This document shows positions 23,353-36,760 of a stretch of DNA of 64,000 nucleotides, in pieces. The DNA comes from Anomaloglossus baeobatrachus. Lineage: Eukaryota > Chordata > Amphibia > Anura > Aromobatidae. How positions within the stretch are numbered: position 1 is the first letter of the stretch; each line of letters opens with the position of its first letter. The DNA lies in the NCBI RefSeq assembly GCF_048569485.1, contig NW_027442244.1:62001-126000 (forward strand), given 5' to 3'. The notes beneath the pieces are model-generated. The model worked only from the letters and a program-made list of their open reading frames with translations, ran no database searches and had not been told where the DNA came from. The position numbers and the translations under genes are program-made.

Positions 23353-24743
23353 AACCAGAATTGGTTTGGGCCTCGAGTGGCACCCTGGCCTATGCCGGAC
23401 ACATCTTAGGGAGAGAGAGCGAGAGGGAGACAAACCCACGCCTACACAAGACATTTTGTCACCCAAGCCAACCCTTGAAAAGGCTGCTTTGCAGAGCAAA
23501 AACAAGAAGAATGGTGCGTTTTGCAGCCGCCGCCCACTGCAATGAATCTGAATAACTCCTCCTTTAGGGCGCAAGCAACTCCCCTCCCCCTTGCAGTCTT
23601 TCCAATTCACGATACAAAAAGACGGACAGGACAGGTTGCCTGACTTTCCGTCACTGCCACCCTTTGCCATCCTTACCCGTAGAAAGCCCTTTCATCATCC
23701 CCAAACCCTAATCTTTTCCCTTTCCTTCCCAGCCCCCAAACCCTGCCCTCTGTACCTTTCTCACCACCCGCTTCCCTTCTCCTGTCATCCCCCTACCACC
23801 CGGGAAAAAAAGAGATTGCCCCCTCCTTCCACTAGCCCACCCTCCCACCCAAAGAACAACTTCTTCTGCGCAGCTTGTTTTCTAGGCAGCAGCGCTATTG
23901 TGATGTCATCGGGGGGCATTGTGACAAGCCGCCAGTGTTCCGTCTCTTCATGTTGTGCACAGTTCAAACGGAAAATACATCAACAGGCAGACTACAGAAA
24001 AGCTTACTATCAAAGGTTAGAGGGGGGCTTTCTCAGAGGGCTTTTTACAGTTTTTCTATTCCCAATTAGCCGTTTAAGTGTACTTATTGAAAGTAGTAAT
24101 TCTTTCATAGGCCGCCCTTTCTTAGTATTTGACGTTCCTTATATTGCGGTATGAGGCTTCGCAGTAGGTTGCAAACATTCATCACCCATGACTGTCCCCA
24201 ATTGAGCTCAGAATCTCAATGTCTATCATGACCTCTCTTTTAGAATGTCCAAGAGCAAGCAAACTATTCCTCCAGGAGAGGGCGCCAACAGACTACTAAA
24301 GAGATCATCATTACTCAAAGAAAACCCCAAAAACCAATGCATGATAGGAATAAACAGGTAACTTTCTTTGGAGTGGAAGCGGAGAGATCGCACCAGATGC
24401 CAATTCTAGATCTTATCACACCTGTGGTCACTGCAGCAGCAGGTGAATCCACTTTGTCCAAAAGGGATCTATTCCATTCAATTGCAAATGATCTAGATAA
24501 GACAGAGAACTGCAGCACGGGGACATAGCCGAGTTGGTCAGGTTGAGTGGTGATGAGTTTGCTATTTGGATGAATAAAGAAAGTCAAAAGTGTGAAAGAT
24601 AAAAAACAAAAGGAGGAAGTGTGAAAAGTGAATGGGCCAAATTGAGGTGCATATGAAGACGTATGCTTTCTTCCAATTCATTAAATCGGGCTAATATGAA
24701 TCAGGTGAATTGAGTTCTGCTTTTGGAAACTGGGTTAAGAAGG

Positions 24744-24930
24744 GGTGCACCGTTCCTGGAGGTACTGCAATACCAGGTCAATGCGTGGAGTGGACAGAGC
24801 AAGCTCTTTTTCCATCTCCCTGTTCTAAAAATCCATTTAATATATGGTCCCCAGATAGGGGACGTATCAGATATTAAACTGATAAGAACAGATACTACAC
24901 TTGATCTTAGCCAAAAGGCCGAGAAGCGAT
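24744..24930 (-). ncRNA. RNU2: U2 snRNA, copy 16
   Basis: 187 nt, no difference seen from copy 1. 3' box 24716..24730, PSE-like element 24970..24992. Lacks the hairpin variant carried by its two neighbours. Confidence 0.96.
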
Positions 24931-26321
24931 AACCAGAATTGGTTTGGGCCTCGAGTGGCACCCTGGCCTATGCCGGACACATCTTAGGGAGAGAGAGCGA
25001 GAGGGAGACAAACCCACGCCTACACAAGACATTTTGTCACCCAAGCCAACCCTTGAAAAGGCTGCTTTGCAGAGCAAAAACAAGAAGAATGGTGCGTTTT
25101 GCAGCCGCCGCCCACTGCAATGAATCTGAATAACTCCTCCTTTAGGGCGCAAGCAACTCCCCTCCCCCTTGCAGTCTTTCCAATTCACGATACAAAAAGA
25201 CGGACAGGACAGGTTGCCTGACTTTCCGTCACTGCCACCCTTTGCCATCCTTACCCGTAGAAAGCCCTTTCATCATCCCCAAACCCTAATCTTTTCCCTT
25301 TCCTTCCCAGCCCCCAAACCCTGCCCTCTGTACCTTTCTCACCACCCGCTTCCCTTCTCCTGTCATCCCCCTACCACCCGGGAAAAAAAGAGATTGCCCC
25401 CTCCTTCCACTAGCCCACCCTCCCACCCAAAGAACAACTTCTTCTGCGCAGCTTGTTTTCTAGGCAGCAGCGCTATTGTGATGTCATCGGGGGGCATTGT
25501 GACAAGCCGCCAGTGTTCCGTCTCTTCATGTTGTGCACAGTTCAAACGGAAAATACATCAACAGGCAGACTACAGAAAAGCTTACTATCAAAGGTTAGAG
25601 GGGGGCTTTCTCAGAGGGCTTTTTACAGTTTTTCTATTCCCAATTAGCCGTTTAAGTGTACTTATTGAAAGTAGTAATTCTTTCATAGGCCGCCCTTTCT
25701 TAGTATTTGACGTTCCTTATATTGCGGTATGAGGCTTCGCAGTAGGTTGCAAACATTCATCACCCATGACTGTCCCCAATTGAGCTCAGAAGCTCAATGT
25801 CTATCATGACCTCTCTTTTAGAATGTCCAAGAGCAAGCAAACTATTCCTCCAGGAGAGGGCGCCAACAGACTACTAAAGAGATCATCATTACTCAAAGAA
25901 AACCCCAAAAACCAATGCATGATAGGAATAAACAGGTAACTTTCTTTGGAGTGGAAGCGGAGAGATCGCACCAGATGCCAATTCTAGATCTTATCACACC
26001 TGTGGTCACTGCAGCAGCAGGTGAATCCACTTTGTCCAAAAGGGATCTATTCCATTCAATTGCAAATGATCTAGATAAGACAGAGAACTGCAGCACGGGG
26101 ACATAGCCGAGTTGGTCAGGTTGAGTGGTGATGAGTTTGCTATTTGGATGAATAAAGAAAGTCAAAAGTGTGAAAGATAAAAAACAAAAGGAGGAAGTGT
26201 GAAAAGTGAATGGGCCAAATTGAGGTGCATATGAAGACGTATGCTTTCTTCCAATTCATTAAATCGGGCTAATATGAATCAGGTGAATTGAGTTCTGCTT
26301 TTGGAAACTGGGTTAAGAAGG

Positions 26322-26508
26322 GGTGCACCGTTCCTGGAGGTACTGCAATACCAGGTCAATGCGTGGAGTGGACAGAGCAAGCTCTTTTTCCATCTCCCTG
26401 TTCTAAAAATCCATTTAATATATGGTCCCCAGATAGGGGACGTATCAGATATTAAACTGATAAGAACAGATACTACACTTGATCTTAGCCAAAAGGCCGA
26501 GAAGCGAT
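26322..26508 (-). ncRNA. RNU2: U2 snRNA, copy 17
   Basis: 187 nt, no difference seen from copy 1. 3' box 26294..26308, PSE-like element 26548..26570. Spacer hairpin variant G-to-T at 27370, shared with unit 15. Confidence 0.96.
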
Positions 26509-27899
26509 AACCAGAATTGGTTTGGGCCTCGAGTGGCACCCTGGCCTATGCCGGACACATCTTAGGGAGAGAGAGCGAGAGGGAGACAAACCCACGCCTA
26601 CACAAGACATTTTGTCACCCAAGCCAACCCTTGAAAAGGCTGCTTTGCAGAGCAAAAACAAGAAGAATGGTGCGTTTTGCAGCCGCCGCCCACTGCAATG
26701 AATCTGAATAACTCCTCCTTTAGGGCGCAAGCAACTCCCCTCCCCCTTGCAGTCTTTCCAATTCACGATACAAAAAGACGGACAGGACAGGTTGCCTGAC
26801 TTTCCGTCACTGCCACCCTTTGCCATCCTTACCCGTAGAAAGCCCTTTCATCATCCCCAAACCCTAATCTTTTCCCTTTCCTTCCCAGCCCCCAAACCCT
26901 GCCCTCTGTACCTTTCTCACCACCCGCTTCCCTTCTCCTGTCATCCCCCTACCACCCGGGAAAAAAAGAGATTGCCCCCTCCTTCCACTAGCCCACCCTC
27001 CCACCCAAAGAACAACTTCTTCTGCGCAGCTTGTTTTCTAGGCAGCAGCGCTATTGTGATGTCATCGGGGGGCATTGTGACAAGCCGCCAGTGTTCCGTC
27101 TCTTCATGTTGTGCACAGTTCAAACGGAAAATACATCAACAGGCAGACTACAGAAAAGCTTACTATCAAAGGTTAGAGGGGGGCTTTCTCAGAGGGCTTT
27201 TTACAGTTTTTCTATTCCCAATTAGCCGTTTAAGTGTACTTATTGAAAGTAGTAATTCTTTCATAGGCCGCCCTTTCTTAGTATTTGACGTTCCTTATAT
27301 TGCGGTATGAGGCTTCGCAGTAGGTTGCAAACATTCATCACCCATGACTGTCCCCAATTGAGCTCAGAATCTCAATGTCTATCATGACCTCTCTTTTAGA
27401 ATGTCCAAGAGCAAGCAAACTATTCCTCCAGGAGAGGGCGCCAACAGACTACTAAAGAGATCATCATTACTCAAAGAAAACCCCAAAAACCAATGCATGA
27501 TAGGAATAAACAGGTAACTTTCTTTGGAGTGGAAGCGGAGAGATCGCACCAGATGCCAATTCTAGATCTTATCACACCTGTGGTCACTGCAGCAGCAGGT
27601 GAATCCACTTTGTCCAAAAGGGATCTATTCCATTCAATTGCAAATGATCTAGATAAGACAGAGAACTGCAGCACGGGGACATAGCCGAGTTGGTCAGGTT
27701 GAGTGGTGATGAGTTTGCTATTTGGATGAATAAAGAAAGTCAAAAGTGTGAAAGATAAAAAACAAAAGGAGGAAGTGTGAAAAGTGAATGGGCCAAATTG
27801 AGGTGCATATGAAGACGTATGCTTTCTTCCAATTCATTAAATCGGGCTAATATGAATCAGGTGAATTGAGTTCTGCTTTTGGAAACTGGGTTAAGAAGG

Positions 27900-28086
27900 G
27901 GTGCACCGTTCCTGGAGGTACTGCAATACCAGGTCAATGCGTGGAGTGGACAGAGCAAGCTCTTTTTCCATCTCCCTGTTCTAAAAATCCATTTAATATA
28001 TGGTCCCCAGATAGGGGACGTATCAGATATTAAACTGATAAGAACAGATACTACACTTGATCTTAGCCAAAAGGCCGAGAAGCGAT
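27900..28086 (-). ncRNA. RNU2: U2 snRNA, copy 18
   Basis: 187 nt, no difference seen from copy 1. 3' box 27872..27886, PSE-like element 28126..28148. Confidence 0.96.
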
Positions 28087-29477
28087 AACCAGAATTGGTT
28101 TGGGCCTCGAGTGGCACCCTGGCCTATGCCGGACACATCTTAGGGAGAGAGAGCGAGAGGGAGACAAACCCACGCCTACACAAGACATTTTGTCACCCAA
28201 GCCAACCCTTGAAAAGGCTGCTTTGCAGAGCAAAAACAAGAAGAATGGTGCGTTTTGCAGCCGCCGCCCACTGCAATGAATCTGAATAACTCCTCCTTTA
28301 GGGCGCAAGCAACTCCCCTCCCCCTTGCAGTCTTTCCAATTCACGATACAAAAAGACGGACAGGACAGGTTGCCTGACTTTCCGTCACTGCCACCCTTTG
28401 CCATCCTTACCCGTAGAAAGCCCTTTCATCATCCCCAAACCCTAATCTTTTCCCTTTCCTTCCCAGCCCCCAAACCCTGCCCTCTGTACCTTTCTCACCA
28501 CCCGCTTCCCTTCTCCTGTCATCCCCCTACCACCCGGGAAAAAAAGAGATTGCCCCCTCCTTCCACTAGCCCACCCTCCCACCCAAAGAACAACTTCTTC
28601 TGCGCAGCTTGTTTTCTAGGCAGCAGCGCTATTGTGATGTCATCGGGGGGCATTGTGACAAGCCGCCAGTGTTCCGTCTCTTCATGTTGTGCACAGTTCA
28701 AACGGAAAATACATCAACAGGCAGACTACAGAAAAGCTTACTATCAAAGGTTAGAGGGGGGCTTTCTCAGAGGGCTTTTTACAGTTTTTCTATTCCCAAT
28801 TAGCCGTTTAAGTGTACTTATTGAAAGTAGTAATTCTTTCATAGGCCGCCCTTTCTTAGTATTTGACGTTCCTTATATTGCGGTATGAGGCTTCGCAGTA
28901 GGTTGCAAACATTCATCACCCATGACTGTCCCCAATTGAGCTCAGAAGCTCAATGTCTATCATGACCTCTCTTTTAGAATGTCCAAGAGCAAGCAAACTA
29001 TTCCTCCAGGAGAGGGCGCCAACAGACTACTAAAGAGATCATCATTACTCAAAGAAAACCCCAAAAACCAATGCATGATAGGAATAAACAGGTAACTTTC
29101 TTTGGAGTGGAAGCGGAGAGATCGCACCAGATGCCAATTCTAGATCTTATCACACCTGTGGTCACTGCAGCAGCAGGTGAATCCACTTTGTCCAAAAGGG
29201 ATCTATTCCATTCAATTGCAAATGATCTAGATAAGACAGAGAACTGCAGCACGGGGACATAGCCGAGTTGGTCAGGTTGAGTGGTGATGAGTTTGCTATT
29301 TGGATGAATAAAGAAAGTCAAAAGTGTGAAAGATAAAAAACAAAAGGAGGAAGTGTGAAAAGTGAATGGGCCAAATTGAGGTGCATATGAAGACGTATGC
29401 TTTCTTCCAATTCATTAAATCGGGCTAATATGAATCAGGTGAATTGAGTTCTGCTTTTGGAAACTGGGTTAAGAAGG

Positions 29478-29664
29478 GGTGCACCGTTCCTGGAGGTACT
29501 GCAATACCAGGTCAATGCGTGGAGTGGACAGAGCAAGCTCTTTTTCCATCTCCCTGTTCTAAAAATCCATTTAATATATGGTCCCCAGATAGGGGACGTA
29601 TCAGATATTAAACTGATAAGAACAGATACTACACTTGATCTTAGCCAAAAGGCCGAGAAGCGAT
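29478..29664 (-). ncRNA. RNU2: U2 snRNA, copy 19
   Basis: 187 nt, no difference seen from copy 1. 3' box 29450..29464, PSE-like element 29704..29726. Confidence 0.96.
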
Positions 29665-31055
29665 AACCAGAATTGGTTTGGGCCTCGAGTGGCACCCTGG
29701 CCTATGCCGGACACATCTTAGGGAGAGAGAGCGAGAGGGAGACAAACCCACGCCTACACAAGACATTTTGTCACCCAAGCCAACCCTTGAAAAGGCTGCT
29801 TTGCAGAGCAAAAACAAGAAGAATGGTGCGTTTTGCAGCCGCCGCCCACTGCAATGAATCTGAATAACTCCTCCTTTAGGGCGCAAGCAACTCCCCTCCC
29901 CCTTGCAGTCTTTCCAATTCACGATACAAAAAGACGGACAGGACAGGTTGCCTGACTTTCCGTCACTGCCACCCTTTGCCATCCTTACCCGTAGAAAGCC
30001 CTTTCATCATCCCCAAACCCTAATCTTTTCCCTTTCCTTCCCAGCCCCCAAACCCTGCCCTCTGTACCTTTCTCACCACCCGCTTCCCTTCTCCTGTCAT
30101 CCCCCTACCACCCGGGAAAAAAAGAGATTGCCCCCTCCTTCCACTAGCCCACCCTCCCACCCAAAGAACAACTTCTTCTGCGCAGCTTGTTTTCTAGGCA
30201 GCAGCGCTATTGTGATGTCATCGGGGGGCATTGTGACAAGCCGCCAGTGTTCCGTCTCTTCATGTTGTGCACAGTTCAAACGGAAAATACATCAACAGGC
30301 AGACTACAGAAAAGCTTACTATCAAAGGTTAGAGGGGGGCTTTCTCAGAGGGCTTTTTACAGTTTTTCTATTCCCAATTAGCCGTTTAAGTGTACTTATT
30401 GAAAGTAGTAATTCTTTCATAGGCCGCCCTTTCTTAGTATTTGACGTTCCTTATATTGCGGTATGAGGCTTCGCAGTAGGTTGCAAACATTCATCACCCA
30501 TGACTGTCCCCAATTGAGCTCAGAAGCTCAATGTCTATCATGACCTCTCTTTTAGAATGTCCAAGAGCAAGCAAACTATTCCTCCAGGAGAGGGCGCCAA
30601 CAGACTACTAAAGAGATCATCATTACTCAAAGAAAACCCCAAAAACCAATGCATGATAGGAATAAACAGGTAACTTTCTTTGGAGTGGAAGCGGAGAGAT
30701 CGCACCAGATGCCAATTCTAGATCTTATCACACCTGTGGTCACTGCAGCAGCAGGTGAATCCACTTTGTCCAAAAGGGATCTATTCCATTCAATTGCAAA
30801 TGATCTAGATAAGACAGAGAACTGCAGCACGGGGACATAGCCGAGTTGGTCAGGTTGAGTGGTGATGAGTTTGCTATTTGGATGAATAAAGAAAGTCAAA
30901 AGTGTGAAAGATAAAAAACAAAAGGAGGAAGTGTGAAAAGTGAATGGGCCAAATTGAGGTGCATATGAAGACGTATGCTTTCTTCCAATTCATTAAATCG
31001 GGCTAATATGAATCAGGTGAATTGAGTTCTGCTTTTGGAAACTGGGTTAAGAAGG

Positions 31056-31242
31056 GGTGCACCGTTCCTGGAGGTACTGCAATACCAGGTCAATGCGTGG
31101 AGTGGACAGAGCAAGCTCTTTTTCCATCTCCCTGTTCTAAAAATCCATTTAATATATGGTCCCCAGATAGGGGACGTATCAGATATTAAACTGATAAGAA
31201 CAGATACTACACTTGATCTTAGCCAAAAGGCCGAGAAGCGAT
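31056..31242 (-). ncRNA. RNU2: U2 snRNA, copy 20
   Basis: 187 nt, no difference seen from copy 1. 3' box 31028..31042, PSE-like element 31282..31304. Confidence 0.96.
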
Positions 31243-32633
31243 AACCAGAATTGGTTTGGGCCTCGAGTGGCACCCTGGCCTATGCCGGACACATCTTAGG
31301 GAGAGAGAGCGAGAGGGAGACAAACCCACGCCTACACAAGACATTTTGTCACCCAAGCCAACCCTTGAAAAGGCTGCTTTGCAGAGCAAAAACAAGAAGA
31401 ATGGTGCGTTTTGCAGCCGCCGCCCACTGCAATGAATCTGAATAACTCCTCCTTTAGGGCGCAAGCAACTCCCCTCCCCCTTGCAGTCTTTCCAATTCAC
31501 GATACAAAAAGACGGACAGGACAGGTTGCCTGACTTTCCGTCACTGCCACCCTTTGCCATCCTTACCCGTAGAAAGCCCTTTCATCATCCCCAAACCCTA
31601 ATCTTTTCCCTTTCCTTCCCAGCCCCCAAACCCTGCCCTCTGTACCTTTCTCACCACCCGCTTCCCTTCTCCTGTCATCCCCCTACCACCCGGGAAAAAA
31701 AGAGATTGCCCCCTCCTTCCACTAGCCCACCCTCCCACCCAAAGAACAACTTCTTCTGCGCAGCTTGTTTTCTAGGCAGCAGCGCTATTGTGATGTCATC
31801 GGGGGGCATTGTGACAAGCCGCCAGTGTTCCGTCTCTTCATGTTGTGCACAGTTCAAACGGAAAATACATCAACAGGCAGACTACAGAAAAGCTTACTAT
31901 CAAAGGTTAGAGGGGGGCTTTCTCAGAGGGCTTTTTACAGTTTTTCTATTCCCAATTAGCCGTTTAAGTGTACTTATTGAAAGTAGTAATTCTTTCATAG
32001 GCCGCCCTTTCTTAGTATTTGACGTTCCTTATATTGCGGTATGAGGCTTCGCAGTAGGTTGCAAACATTCATCACCCATGACTGTCCCCAATTGAGCTCA
32101 GAAGCTCAATGTCTATCATGACCTCTCTTTTAGAATGTCCAAGAGCAAGCAAACTATTCCTCCAGGAGAGGGCGCCAACAGACTACTAAAGAGATCATCA
32201 TTACTCAAAGAAAACCCCAAAAACCAATGCATGATAGGAATAAACAGGTAACTTTCTTTGGAGTGGAAGCGGAGAGATCGCACCAGATGCCAATTCTAGA
32301 TCTTATCACACCTGTGGTCACTGCAGCAGCAGGTGAATCCACTTTGTCCAAAAGGGATCTATTCCATTCAATTGCAAATGATCTAGATAAGACAGAGAAC
32401 TGCAGCACGGGGACATAGCCGAGTTGGTCAGGTTGAGTGGTGATGAGTTTGCTATTTGGATGAATAAAGAAAGTCAAAAGTGTGAAAGATAAAAAACAAA
32501 AGGAGGAAGTGTGAAAAGTGAATGGGCCAAATTGAGGTGCATATGAAGACGTATGCTTTCTTCCAATTCATTAAATCGGGCTAATATGAATCAGGTGAAT
32601 TGAGTTCTGCTTTTGGAAACTGGGTTAAGAAGG

Positions 32634-32820
32634 GGTGCACCGTTCCTGGAGGTACTGCAATACCAGGTCAATGCGTGGAGTGGACAGAGCAAGCTCTTTT
32701 TCCATCTCCCTGTTCTAAAAATCCATTTAATATATGGTCCCCAGATAGGGGACGTATCAGATATTAAACTGATAAGAACAGATACTACACTTGATCTTAG
32801 CCAAAAGGCCGAGAAGCGAT
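32634..32820 (-). ncRNA. RNU2: U2 snRNA, copy 21
   Basis: 187 nt, no difference seen from copy 1. 3' box 32606..32620, PSE-like element 32860..32882. Confidence 0.96.
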
Positions 32821-34211
32821 AACCAGAATTGGTTTGGGCCTCGAGTGGCACCCTGGCCTATGCCGGACACATCTTAGGGAGAGAGAGCGAGAGGGAGACA
32901 AACCCACGCCTACACAAGACATTTTGTCACCCAAGCCAACCCTTGAAAAGGCTGCTTTGCAGAGCAAAAACAAGAAGAATGGTGCGTTTTGCAGCCGCCG
33001 CCCACTGCAATGAATCTGAATAACTCCTCCTTTAGGGCGCAAGCAACTCCCCTCCCCCTTGCAGTCTTTCCAATTCACGATACAAAAAGACGGACAGGAC
33101 AGGTTGCCTGACTTTCCGTCACTGCCACCCTTTGCCATCCTTACCCGTAGAAAGCCCTTTCATCATCCCCAAACCCTAATCTTTTCCCTTTCCTTCCCAG
33201 CCCCCAAACCCTGCCCTCTGTACCTTTCTCACCACCCGCTTCCCTTCTCCTGTCATCCCCCTACCACCCGGGAAAAAAAGAGATTGCCCCCTCCTTCCAC
33301 TAGCCCACCCTCCCACCCAAAGAACAACTTCTTCTGCGCAGCTTGTTTTCTAGGCAGCAGCGCTATTGTGATGTCATCGGGGGGCATTGTGACAAGCCGC
33401 CAGTGTTCCGTCTCTTCATGTTGTGCACAGTTCAAACGGAAAATACATCAACAGGCAGACTACAGAAAAGCTTACTATCAAAGGTTAGAGGGGGGCTTTC
33501 TCAGAGGGCTTTTTACAGTTTTTCTATTCCCAATTAGCCGTTTAAGTGTACTTATTGAAAGTAGTAATTCTTTCATAGGCCGCCCTTTCTTAGTATTTGA
33601 CGTTCCTTATATTGCGGTATGAGGCTTCGCAGTAGGTTGCAAACATTCATCACCCATGACTGTCCCCAATTGAGCTCAGAAGCTCAATGTCTATCATGAC
33701 CTCTCTTTTAGAATGTCCAAGAGCAAGCAAACTATTCCTCCAGGAGAGGGCGCCAACAGACTACTAAAGAGATCATCATTACTCAAAGAAAACCCCAAAA
33801 ACCAATGCATGATAGGAATAAACAGGTAACTTTCTTTGGAGTGGAAGCGGAGAGATCGCACCAGATGCCAATTCTAGATCTTATCACACCTGTGGTCACT
33901 GCAGCAGCAGGTGAATCCACTTTGTCCAAAAGGGATCTATTCCATTCAATTGCAAATGATCTAGATAAGACAGAGAACTGCAGCACGGGGACATAGCCGA
34001 GTTGGTCAGGTTGAGTGGTGATGAGTTTGCTATTTGGATGAATAAAGAAAGTCAAAAGTGTGAAAGATAAAAAACAAAAGGAGGAAGTGTGAAAAGTGAA
34101 TGGGCCAAATTGAGGTGCATATGAAGACGTATGCTTTCTTCCAATTCATTAAATCGGGCTAATATGAATCAGGTGAATTGAGTTCTGCTTTTGGAAACTG
34201 GGTTAAGAAGG

Positions 34212-34398
34212 GGTGCACCGTTCCTGGAGGTACTGCAATACCAGGTCAATGCGTGGAGTGGACAGAGCAAGCTCTTTTTCCATCTCCCTGTTCTAAAAAT
34301 CCATTTAATATATGGTCCCCAGATAGGGGACGTATCAGATATTAAACTGATAAGAACAGATACTACACTTGATCTTAGCCAAAAGGCCGAGAAGCGAT
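34212..34398 (-). ncRNA. RNU2: U2 snRNA, copy 22
   Basis: 187 nt, no difference seen from copy 1. 3' box 34184..34198, PSE-like element 34438..34460. Confidence 0.96.
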
Positions 34399-35933
34399 AA
34401 CCAGAATTGGTTTGGGCCTCGAGTGGCACCCTGGCCTATGCCGGACACATCTTAGGGAGAGAGAGCGAGAGGGAGACAAACCCACGCCTACACAAGACAT
34501 TTTGTCACCCAAGCCAACCCTTGAAAAGGCTGCTTTGCAGAGCAAAAACAAGAAGAATGGTGCGTTTTGCAGCCGCCGCCCACTGCAATGAATCTGAATA
34601 ACTCCTCCTTTAGGGCGCAAGCAACTCCCCTCCCCCTTGCAGTCTTTCCAATTCACGATACAAAAAGACGGACAGGACAGGTTGCCTGACTTTCCGTCAC
34701 TGCCACCCTTTGCCATCCTTACCCGTAGAAAGCCCTTTCATCATCCCCAAACCCTAATCTTTTCCCTTTCCTTCCCAGCCCCCAAACCCTGCCCTCTGTA
34801 CCTTTCTCACCACCCGCTTCCCTTCTCCTGTCATCCCCCTACCACCCGGGAAAAAAAGAGATTGCCCCCTCCTTCCACTAGCCCACCCTCCCACCCAAAG
34901 AACAACTTCTTCTGCGCAGCTTGTTTTCTAGGCAGCAGCGCTATTGTGATGTCATCGGGGGGCATTGTGACAAGCCGCCAGTGTTCCGTCTCTTCATGTT
35001 GTGCACAGTTCAAACGGAAAATACATCAACAGGCAGACTACAGAAAAGCTTACTATCAAAGGTTAGAGGGGGGCTTTCTCAGAGGGCTTTTTACAGTTTT
35101 TCTATTCCCAATTAGCCGTTTAAGTGTACTTATTGAAAGTAGTAATTCTTTCATAGGCCGCCCTTTCTTAGTATTTGACGTTCCTTATATTGCGGTATGA
35201 GGCTTCGCAGTAGGTTGCAAACATTCATCACCCATGACTGTCCCCAATTGAGCTCAGAAGCTCAATGTCTATCATGACCTCTCTTTTAGAATGTCCAAGA
35301 GCAAGCAAACTATTCCTCCAGGAGAGGGCGCCAACAGACTACTAAAGAGATCATCATTACTCAAAGAAAACCCCAAAAACCAATGCATGATAGGAATAAA
35401 CAGGTAACTTTCTTTGGAGTGGAAGCGGAGAGATCGCACCAGATGCCAATTCTAGATCTTATCACACCTGTGGTCACTGCAGCAGCAGGTGAATCCACTT
35501 TGTCCAAAAGGGATCTATTCCATTCAATTGCAAATGATCTAGATAAGACAGAGAACTGCAGCACGGGGACATAGCCGAGTTGGTCAGGTTGAGTGGTGAT
35601 GAGTTTGCTATTTGGATGAATAAAGAAAGTCAAAAGTGTGAAAGATAAAAAACAAAAGGAGGAAGTGTGAAAAGTGAATGGGCCAAATTGAGGTGCATAT
35701 GAAGACGTATGCTTTCTTCCAATTCATTAAATCGGGCTAATATGAATCAGGTGAATTGAGTTCTGCTTTTGGAAACTGGGTTAAGAAGGGGTGCACCGTT
35801 CCTGGAGGTACTGCAATACCAGGTCAATGCGTGGAGTGGACAGAGCAAGCTCTTTTTCCATCTCCCTGTTCTAAAAATCCATTTAATATATGGTCCCCAG
35901 ATAGGGGACGTATCAGATATTAAACTGATAAGA

Positions 35934-35939
35934 ACAGAT
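35934..35939. repeat. Target-site duplication of insert B, left copy
   Basis: ACAGAT, belonging to U2 nt 38-43; the second copy is 36755..36760. Insert A has no such duplication. Confidence 0.8.
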
Positions 35940-36204
35940 TTTTGATTTAATGAAGCTTTCCAAAGCACCGCAAAAAATGCATGACCGAAGTCACACCAAA
36001 AACAGTGCAAAGGCTAGGATTCGTGTGGACCCTTCCGTGAGGAGAGGGTCCCCAAAAATCAACCCCGTCCCTCCGAGCCAGAAGGCCACACAGCAAGGGT
36101 CAGGGATCTTCGGTGCTCCCCCAAGCCGAAGCCTGGTTGAGCCTTGTCGTTGCTCCCAGCGTCCACCCAGGCATCTTACCCAAGTGGAGTAGAGAGCTAC
36201 TAGT

Positions 36205-36453
36205 TGTTGGTTTCGCAGCCGAAACTGCCCGGACCGTCAACCGGTGTTAGTTTCTCAGCCCAAGGCTAACCGGACCTCCAACCGGGGTGTTGGTTTCTCA
36301 GCCGAAGCTGACCCGGACCTCCAACCGGGTGTTGGTTTCTCAGCCGAAGCTGACCCGGACCTCCAACCGGGTGTTGGTTTCTCAGCCGAAGCTGACCCGG
36401 ACCTCCAACCGGGTGTTGGTTTCTCAGCCCAAAGCTGAACGGACCTCCGACCC
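36205..36453 (-). repeat. 42-bp minisatellite inside element copy B, six units
   Basis: Units begin at 36205, 36245, 36288, 36330, 36372 and 36414, with spacing 40, 43, 42, 42, 42. Three inner units are identical or nearly so and carry GACCCGGACC where copy A has GACCCAGACC. The one-unit difference from copy A shows the array changes in copy number within the family. Confidence 0.9.
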
Positions 36454-36754
36454 TGATTATAAAAATTTCCCTTCCTAGCCAGAAAGCCGGGATAGAGCAA
36501 TATGCTCAGAAAGTATGAAAGGGCAAGGTACGGTGTGCTACAGAGCCCAAGGCTCGCCGGGGTCCCAAGCCAGCAAGCTCAGACTCACTCCAGGGTCGTC
36601 AGTCCTGGGGCACATTGCACCATAGCCCCCACACTTACTCAGTCTAATAGCCTCGATCCTGGTAGGGCCATGTTTTCCTCTAGATGGAATATACTATACA
36701 TCCAGAGTACTAGCAAGCGCAACCTTCCAGTGTGCATTGCATCTGCCGAGCCTC

Positions 36755-36760
36755 ACAGAT
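36755..36760. repeat. Target-site duplication of insert B, right copy
   Basis: ACAGAT, abutting ACTACAC of U2; pairs with 35934..35939. The base before it differs on the two sides (A left, C right), so the duplication is six bases. Confidence 0.8.

Larger units (their letters stand above)
35940..36760 (-). mobile_element. U2-targeted non-LTR retrotransposon fragment or non-autonomous relative, copy B (Keno-like)
   Basis: 815 bp of element plus a 6-bp target-site duplication (ACAGAT at 35934..35939 and 36755..36760). The 3' junction is base-for-base that of copy A. The 5' end differs: shared sequence stops at 36743, followed by 11 bp (36744..36754) not found in copy A, then the duplication. 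Roughly 25 differences from copy A were counted by eye over the shared 750 bp, including a 2-bp indel near 36090 and one extra minisatellite unit. That is far more than the near-zero divergence of the surrounding array, so the two are separate insertions rather than one insertion duplicated with its unit. There is no coding frame of note. It has the same sense as U2. Confidence 0.7.
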
